A stretch of DNA of 17,477 nt from Methanobacteriota archaeon (GTDB lineage Archaea > Thermoplasmatota > Poseidoniia > Poseidoniales > Poseidoniaceae), in NCBI GenBank assembly GCA_018623995.1, contig JAAZUV010000015.1:1-17477 (forward strand). Reading direction: 5' to 3'. Shown here piece by piece: positions 13,570-17,477 of this stretch. The notes below the pieces were generated by a model, which saw only the letters and a list, made by a program, of their open reading frames with translations, searched no databases and was not told the DNA's origin. A program made the position numbers and the translations under genes. How positions within the stretch are numbered: position 1 is the stretch's first letter; every line of letters starts with the position of its first letter.

Positions 13570-15813
13570 ATGGCTGCATGGATGGATGGTGCACGGGATG
13601 AACCAGAACCTTGCAAAGAAGGCGACCGTGGTAAATTCGAAGTCGTCGCACGGGATGGGCGTGCTCGCATCGGGAAAATGCATACTGCACATGGTGTTCT
13701 TGAAACCCCAGCGCTTCTACCGGTCATTAATCCAAACATTCGGACCATTGAGCCAAGAGAGATGTGGGACCGATACGGAATTCAAGGGCTCATCACCAAC
13801 TCATACATCATTTGGAAGCATGATGATTTGAAGCAACATGCCGTTGAGAAAGGTGTTCACGACCTCATCAACTTCCCTGGCGTCATTATGACGGATTCCG
13901 GAACCTTTCAGTCCTATGTCTACGGCGATGTTGAGGTAGGTGTGGAGGAAATTGTTGAATTCCAACGTTCCATCGGTGTGGATATTGCAACCATGCTCGA
14001 TGTCTTTAGCCGACCAGATATGTCGGAAGACGAGGTGTTGCAAGCGGTTCAAACAACCATAGAGCGATGCGAAGCCTCGATTCTTGCTGCACAAGATACA
14101 ATGCTCAACGGACCAATTCAGGGAGGAATCCATCGCCATCTGAGAAAACAATCTGCAAAAGGAATGGGTCAATTTGACTTCACCGTTCACCCCATCGGTG
14201 GCATTGTTCCAATCATGGAGCAACATCGATACAAGGACCTCGCAAAGATCATGCTAGCTACCATCGGCGAACTTCCTCCTGAACGCCCACGTCATATGTT
14301 CGGTTGCGGACATCCAATGCTGTTCTCGATGCTTATCGCACTCGGTGCTGATTTGTTTGATTCTGCGGCCTATGCGTTGTTTGCACGAGACGATCGCTTA
14401 CTCTCCCCACAAGGGACCTATCGCTTGAGTGATTTGCATGCATGGCCAGAACTCGTTCCCTGTGTTGTCAATTGGACCCCGGAAGCGGTGCGCAAACTCG
14501 ACAGGGAAGAGAGGACGAAGTTGCTGGCTCGATACAATCTGGAGGTAACGCTCGCAGAACTTTCTCGATGCAAGCAGGCGGTCCATGATGGAACCATTTG
14601 GCAACTTGCGGAACATCGGAGCCATCAACATCCTGCTTTGCGTGAAGCCTTCCTCTGGCTAACGACACGACCGTTCACTTCGAGTGTTTCATCGGATGTA
14701 CTCGATGATTTGGTCCAAGATGATCGAGCGGCTGCTCGAGACTACCACCCAAGCGGAGGTATTTGGGAACAGGATTGGTCCGAGGTTGTCAACAAACAAG
14801 CAACGCAACGGAAGAAAGGCGAGCGATGGGGAGGTGAAGATACTCTCTCACGCCCGCACATCCTCGTTGCCCGTAAGCAGTTGCAACATCGATGGAGACC
14901 TGCTTCCTCTGGACCAACAGATGTCTTGGTATTGAACGGAAAACCAGGTCCTTGGCGTCAGCGTTGTGATCTGCTTGTGCTCCGTCTCAAACATGTCTTG
15001 CCGGAGCTTGAGATTCTTGTCCAAACGCCACTTGGTTTGTTGCCATACTCACTCGAAGACCTCAATCCATTCGCACAGGTCGATGGCCCATCCTGGCTAT
15101 GGAAACGTCGAATCAATACTGTCTTGCTTCGACAAGAATTGCAACGACTCCACATCGATGCAGATCGAGTCTTGATCCTTGACATTGGAGCCGATTCTTT
15201 GATTCAAGAAGCATCAAACCTCTTCGCTAAACATGGTCTTCTCGAAGAAGAAATTCGAGTGGACGATGCTGCTTTGCCAGAACTTCGGGATGCCTTGCGT
15301 CGTCGACAAATCCTCGATAAGTTGGTCGTTTGTTCGAACGTTGGTTACCAAGAAGCCGCAAGCATCATTGATTCTTGTACCTACATCATCGGTGGAACCG
15401 GTCGAGTGAAGAACGTCATCGACAAGAACGGCACCCACATATTGAGCCCTCGACTGACCGATGGTGGTTTGTCCATCACGGACATGGGGTCGAAGATACT
15501 CTACGATCGTCGGACAATGCCTGTCCATGGAGATGGTCAGTATCAACCAACATCTGGTCTCGGGCAAGGACCTGCTGTGCTCATGGTCGAGCAAGATGCT
15601 GTTGAGTTTGTTCTGCGTGGCCGAAACGTGTTCCACGGATTTATTGTTGCTTGCGACCCTTGGTTGAAAGCTGGACAGACCTGCTTCATAGTTGACCAGC
15701 AAGGTACGTTGATTGGACATGGTCTTGCACAGTGTGATGCTGACGAGGCGCTTCGCTTCAAGAAAGGCATCGCTGTTCGGACAAGAAGCGACTTTTCGAA
15801 GACATTCAAATAA
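13570..15813 (+). CDS. tgtA: Archaeal tRNA-guanine transglycosylase with PUA domain, zinc site missing
   Basis: The protein has 747 residues from ATG 13570; a TTG at 13540 would add ten. Archaeal TgtA swaps guanine-15 of tRNA for preQ0, the first step to archaeosine. The TGT barrel covers about 20-365: TNSYIIWKHDD, MTDSGTFQSYVYG (107-119) with catalytic D109, VHPIGGIVP, then FGCGHPMLFSML and DLFDSAAYALFARDDR (261-276) with nucleophile D264. Archaeal C-terminal domains follow: TPLGLLPYSLEDLNPFAQV (486-504), GGTGRVKNV...LTDGGLSIT (608-636), and PUA with FVLRGRNVFHGFIVACDP (680-697) and RFKKGIAVRTR. Where characterised TgtA has CxCxxC plus His (P. horikoshii C279, C281, C284, H307), this protein reads PELVPCVVNWTPE and ARYN: one shifted Cys and a Tyr. 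It is longer than the usual 580-660 residues and starts 26 bases after nfu. Confidence 0.9.
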   Translation: MAAWMDGARDEPEPCKEGDRGKFEVVARDGRARIGKMHTAHGVLETPALLPVINPNIRTIEPREMWDRYGIQGLITNSYIIWKHDDLKQHAVEKGVHDLINFPGVIMTDSGTFQSYVYGDVEVGVEEIVEFQRSIGVDIATMLDVFSRPDMSEDEVLQAVQTTIERCEASILAAQDTMLNGPIQGGIHRHLRKQSAKGMGQFDFTVHPIGGIVPIMEQHRYKDLAKIMLATIGELPPERPRHMFGCGHPMLFSMLIALGADLFDSAAYALFARDDRLLSPQGTYRLSDLHAWPELVPCVVNWTPEAVRKLDREERTKLLARYNLEVTLAELSRCKQAVHDGTIWQLAEHRSHQHPALREAFLWLTTRPFTSSVSSDVLDDLVQDDRAAARDYHPSGGIWEQDWSEVVNKQATQRKKGERWGGEDTLSRPHILVARKQLQHRWRPASSGPTDVLVLNGKPGPWRQRCDLLVLRLKHVLPELEILVQTPLGLLPYSLEDLNPFAQVDGPSWLWKRRINTVLLRQELQRLHIDADRVLILDIGADSLIQEASNLFAKHGLLEEEIRVDDAALPELRDALRRRQILDKLVVCSNVGYQEAASIIDSCTYIIGGTGRVKNVIDKNGTHILSPRLTDGGLSITDMGSKILYDRRTMPVHGDGQYQPTSGLGQGPAVLMVEQDAVEFVLRGRNVFHGFIVACDPWLKAGQTCFIVDQQGTLIGHGLAQCDADEALRFKKGIAVRTRSDFSKTFK

Positions 15814-15821
15814 CGTGACGT

Positions 15822-15845
15822 GAAAGGATTCAAAGACTTCCTTTC
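15822..15845 (+). terminator. Hairpin between tgtA and the ABC genes
   Basis: GAAAGGA (15822-15828) pairs perfectly with TCCTTTC (15839-15845) across a 10-base loop, 8 bases after the tgtA stop. No T-run follows, so it is not a classical terminator. It could end or attenuate the tgtA transcript, protect its 3' end, or be chance. Confidence 0.3.
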
Positions 15846-15864
15846 CTAGTAAACGACGAGAACA

Positions 15865-16875
15865 ATGGTCAACGACCTCATTATCGAAACCAATGAGTTG
15901 ACCAAATCGTATGGTCCTCATGTCGCTCTCGATAAATTGAGCATTCAGGTTCAACAAGGTGCAACTGGCTTGCTTGGGCCGAATGGAGCAGGCAAATCCA
16001 CATTCTTCAAGACCATACTCGGGCTTATTCAAGCCACCTCTGGAGAGGGCAGAGTCCTCGGTCATGACATTCGAACCGATGGTTTGTCCATTCGTTCAAA
16101 GATTGGTTACATGCCTGAATACGATGCTCTTGATGACAACATGGATGCGATTCATCAGGTGCGGTACAGTGGTGAGTTGCTTGGGATGAATCCAGTCGTT
16201 GCTATGTCAAGGGCCCATACTGCCATGGAATACGTAGGTCTTGGTGAGTTGCGGTACCGGCCTATTTCATCGTTCTCGACGGGTATGAAACAAGCGACGA
16301 AATTGGCTTGTTCGATCATTCACGACCCACAACTCATCATTGCTGATGAACCATCGAACGGTCTTGACGCTGACGCCCGACAAGCCATGTTGACGACGCT
16401 TTCCAACATGGTCAACGCAGGCAATCGCTCGGTTCTCATGGCAAGTCACCTCATGGACGATGTTGAGCGCGTGTGCCAGAACATCGTATTGCTGCATAAA
16501 GGAAAACTTGCTGCCCAAGGACGAATTGAGGACTTGAAAGCCATCGATCGAGAACTCGAAATTCACGTGTGGGGAATGGCCAACGAGCTTGAACAAGCTC
16601 TCGGGAAGGAGGGCCTTGAGGTTCGGCGGGAAGGTCGCATGATGCGAATACGCCACGATGGGGAAAAGACCACGCAAAGGATTCTCAAATGCGCAGCAGA
16701 TACGGGTGCACAAATTCGTCGGATGCATGAGTACGAAGCATCGCTCGAGGACTTGTTCATCGTCATCATGGAACGCTTCGGGTATGGTGTCAAGTCGAGC
16801 GAAGACTTGCTTTCATCGCCCGCAGAGGCTCGAAAGGTGGATGCTCCTGAGTCAATGGGAGGTTCAGGAGCATGA
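15865..16875 (+). CDS. ABC transporter ATP-binding protein (ABC-2 type)
   Basis: The protein has 336 residues. Walker A is LGPNGAGKSTFF (37-48), the Q-loop region reads IGYMPEYDALDDNM (80-93) with Glu in place of Gln as is common in this subfamily, the signature is FSTGMKQATKLA (137-148), Walker B is LIIADEPSNGLDADAR (157-172) and the switch His is H195 in ASHLMDDVE. Residues about 215-336 form a C-terminal extension typical of DrrA/CcmA-like ABC-2 ATPases, ending in a loose Ser/Pro-rich tail. The ATP-binding subunit powers the membrane protein encoded next, whose ATG overlaps this stop as ATGA. The substrate cannot be told from the sequence; drugs, lipids or an export function are typical of the family. 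Confidence 0.92.
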   Translation: MVNDLIIETNELTKSYGPHVALDKLSIQVQQGATGLLGPNGAGKSTFFKTILGLIQATSGEGRVLGHDIRTDGLSIRSKIGYMPEYDALDDNMDAIHQVRYSGELLGMNPVVAMSRAHTAMEYVGLGELRYRPISSFSTGMKQATKLACSIIHDPQLIIADEPSNGLDADARQAMLTTLSNMVNAGNRSVLMASHLMDDVERVCQNIVLLHKGKLAAQGRIEDLKAIDRELEIHVWGMANELEQALGKEGLEVRREGRMMRIRHDGEKTTQRILKCAADTGAQIRRMHEYEASLEDLFIVIMERFGYGVKSSEDLLSSPAEARKVDAPESMGGSGA

Positions 16876-17477
16876 GCGAAGAAGCGCCCATTGATGCCTC
16901 GACACCCGTTACTGGGCAAAGTCGAATGGATGCTGCTTGGGGCTCTGAATCCTCTGACCAAGCCTCTGTTGCCCAACCAGTTGCTCAAACTGGACAACTC
17001 TTTGAGCAGGTATACGTTCCTTGGGAAGGGACATTGAATCCGAGATGGATGCGCAATTGGGCGATTTTTCGTCACCATGTTCTGGGTATCGTTCGCAAAG
17101 GCCATCGTCCGTGGGGAGTGCCGACGAAACTCGTGTTGATCTTCGTCTTGATCGCATCGATGACCGACGTTGCTCTGACGCTTTTGTTTGCTGTAATTGG
17201 AGAAGCAGACTTGTACGAACTTTGGGGTGTTGGTCGAAACAATTTGTACGGTCACATTCTCGGGTTCTTCCCACGCAACATGCTCTACTATCCACTCGTA
17301 GCAGCCTTATTGGTTGGAGGCGTTATTTCAGAGGACCGATCAAACGGAACCAGTGCGCTATATTTCTCCAGGCCTATCAACCGATTCGATTATGTCGGTA
17401 TGAAATACCTCGCCGTAGCAACGATTCAAGCGTTCATCATCATAGGCACCCTCTTTCTGTACTACTTCGTTGACATC
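16872..17477 (+). CDS. ABC-2 type permease subunit, 3'-truncated by window edge
   Basis: The frame is open from ATG 16872 to the window end, 202 residues, no stop. The first 70 or so residues are soluble and polar, unusually long for this class. Hydrophobic segments follow at about KLVLIFVLIASMTDVALTLL, MLYYPLVAALLVGGVI and YLAVATIQAFIIIGTLFLYY. The stretch ISEDRSNGTSALYFSRPINR, followed by FDYVGMKYLAV, is the characteristic ABC-2 permease signature ('dEr..gTl..l.srPisR..yv.gK'), located after the second membrane segment as expected. It pairs with the ATPase upstream, with which it overlaps by 4 bases. A full-length protein probably has about six segments; the rest lies beyond the window. Confidence 0.88.
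   Translation, partial: MSEEAPIDASTPVTGQSRMDAAWGSESSDQASVAQPVAQTGQLFEQVYVPWEGTLNPRWMRNWAIFRHHVLGIVRKGHRPWGVPTKLVLIFVLIASMTDVALTLLFAVIGEADLYELWGVGRNNLYGHILGFFPRNMLYYPLVAALLVGGVISEDRSNGTSALYFSRPINRFDYVGMKYLAVATIQAFIIIGTLFLYYFVDI

Noticed and set aside
13011..13601. 196-residue plus-strand frame
   Set aside because: It overlaps the Nfu gene in another frame; the Nfu frame has the CxxC motif and a sensible domain.
15814..15864. tRNA or other structured RNA between tgtA and the ABC genes
   Set aside because: The gap is only 51 bases and forms just one 7-bp hairpin; no cloverleaf is possible.
15214..16065. 283-residue minus-strand frame
   Set aside because: It is antisense to the end of tgtA (including its PUA domain) and the Walker A region of the ABC ATPase, both clearly coding.
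16563..17255. 230-residue minus-strand frame
   Set aside because: It is antisense to the ABC ATPase tail and the permease, whose ABC-2 signature establishes the coding strand.

Overview
The window looks like a piece of chromosome from a euryarchaeon, most likely a marine Thermoplasmata-related lineage such as Marine Group II (Poseidoniales). That placement is an inference from gene content. A CTP-type riboflavin kinase (DUF120), an archaeal tRNA-guanine transglycosylase with a PUA domain and a DUF835 protein all point to Archaea. The bacterial-style complete SUF operon, the moderate GC content and the very tight packing fit a streamlined marine archaeon that has taken in bacterial genes. No rRNA, tRNA, insertion sequence, CRISPR array or long repeat was seen. 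No gene-free stretch exceeds about 110 bases.

Region 1 (1-3868, minus strand) is a three-gene operon read right to left. It holds a DUF835-domain protein, a DnaA-like AAA+ ATPase and a YkgJ-type cysteine-cluster protein that runs off the left edge. Both junctions are ATGA stop/start overlaps. A DnaA-like ATPase is unexpected in an archaeon, and this operon is the least explained part of the window.

Region 2 (3927-6091, plus strand) holds a DUF309 protein, two uncharacterised membrane proteins (about 2 and 4 membrane segments) and a small unrecognised soluble protein. A TATA-like box lies 25 bases upstream of the first ATG.

Region 3 (6112-7862) is a head-to-head pair: a glycine C-acetyltransferase/2-amino-3-ketobutyrate CoA ligase on the minus strand and riboflavin kinase (ribK) on the plus strand.

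Region 4 (7863-12972, minus strand) is a complete iron-sulfur cluster assembly operon, sufC-sufB-sufD-sufS-sufE-DUF59(sufT-like). The genes overlap or are spaced by 9 bases or fewer. SufS and SufE mobilise sulfur from cysteine, SufBCD is the scaffold, and the DUF59 protein probably helps cluster maturation. A divergent Nfu-type carrier (13079-13543) starts 106 bases from sufC, so the pathway continues on the other strand.

Region 5 (13079-17477, plus strand) holds nfu, tgtA, an ABC-2 type ATPase and a permease truncated by the right edge. TgtA keeps both catalytic aspartates but has lost all four residues that bind the structural zinc in characterised family members.

Many starts follow a GGTG-N5-ATG pattern (kbl, sufS, sufB, sufC). 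This was used to choose starts where alternatives existed.
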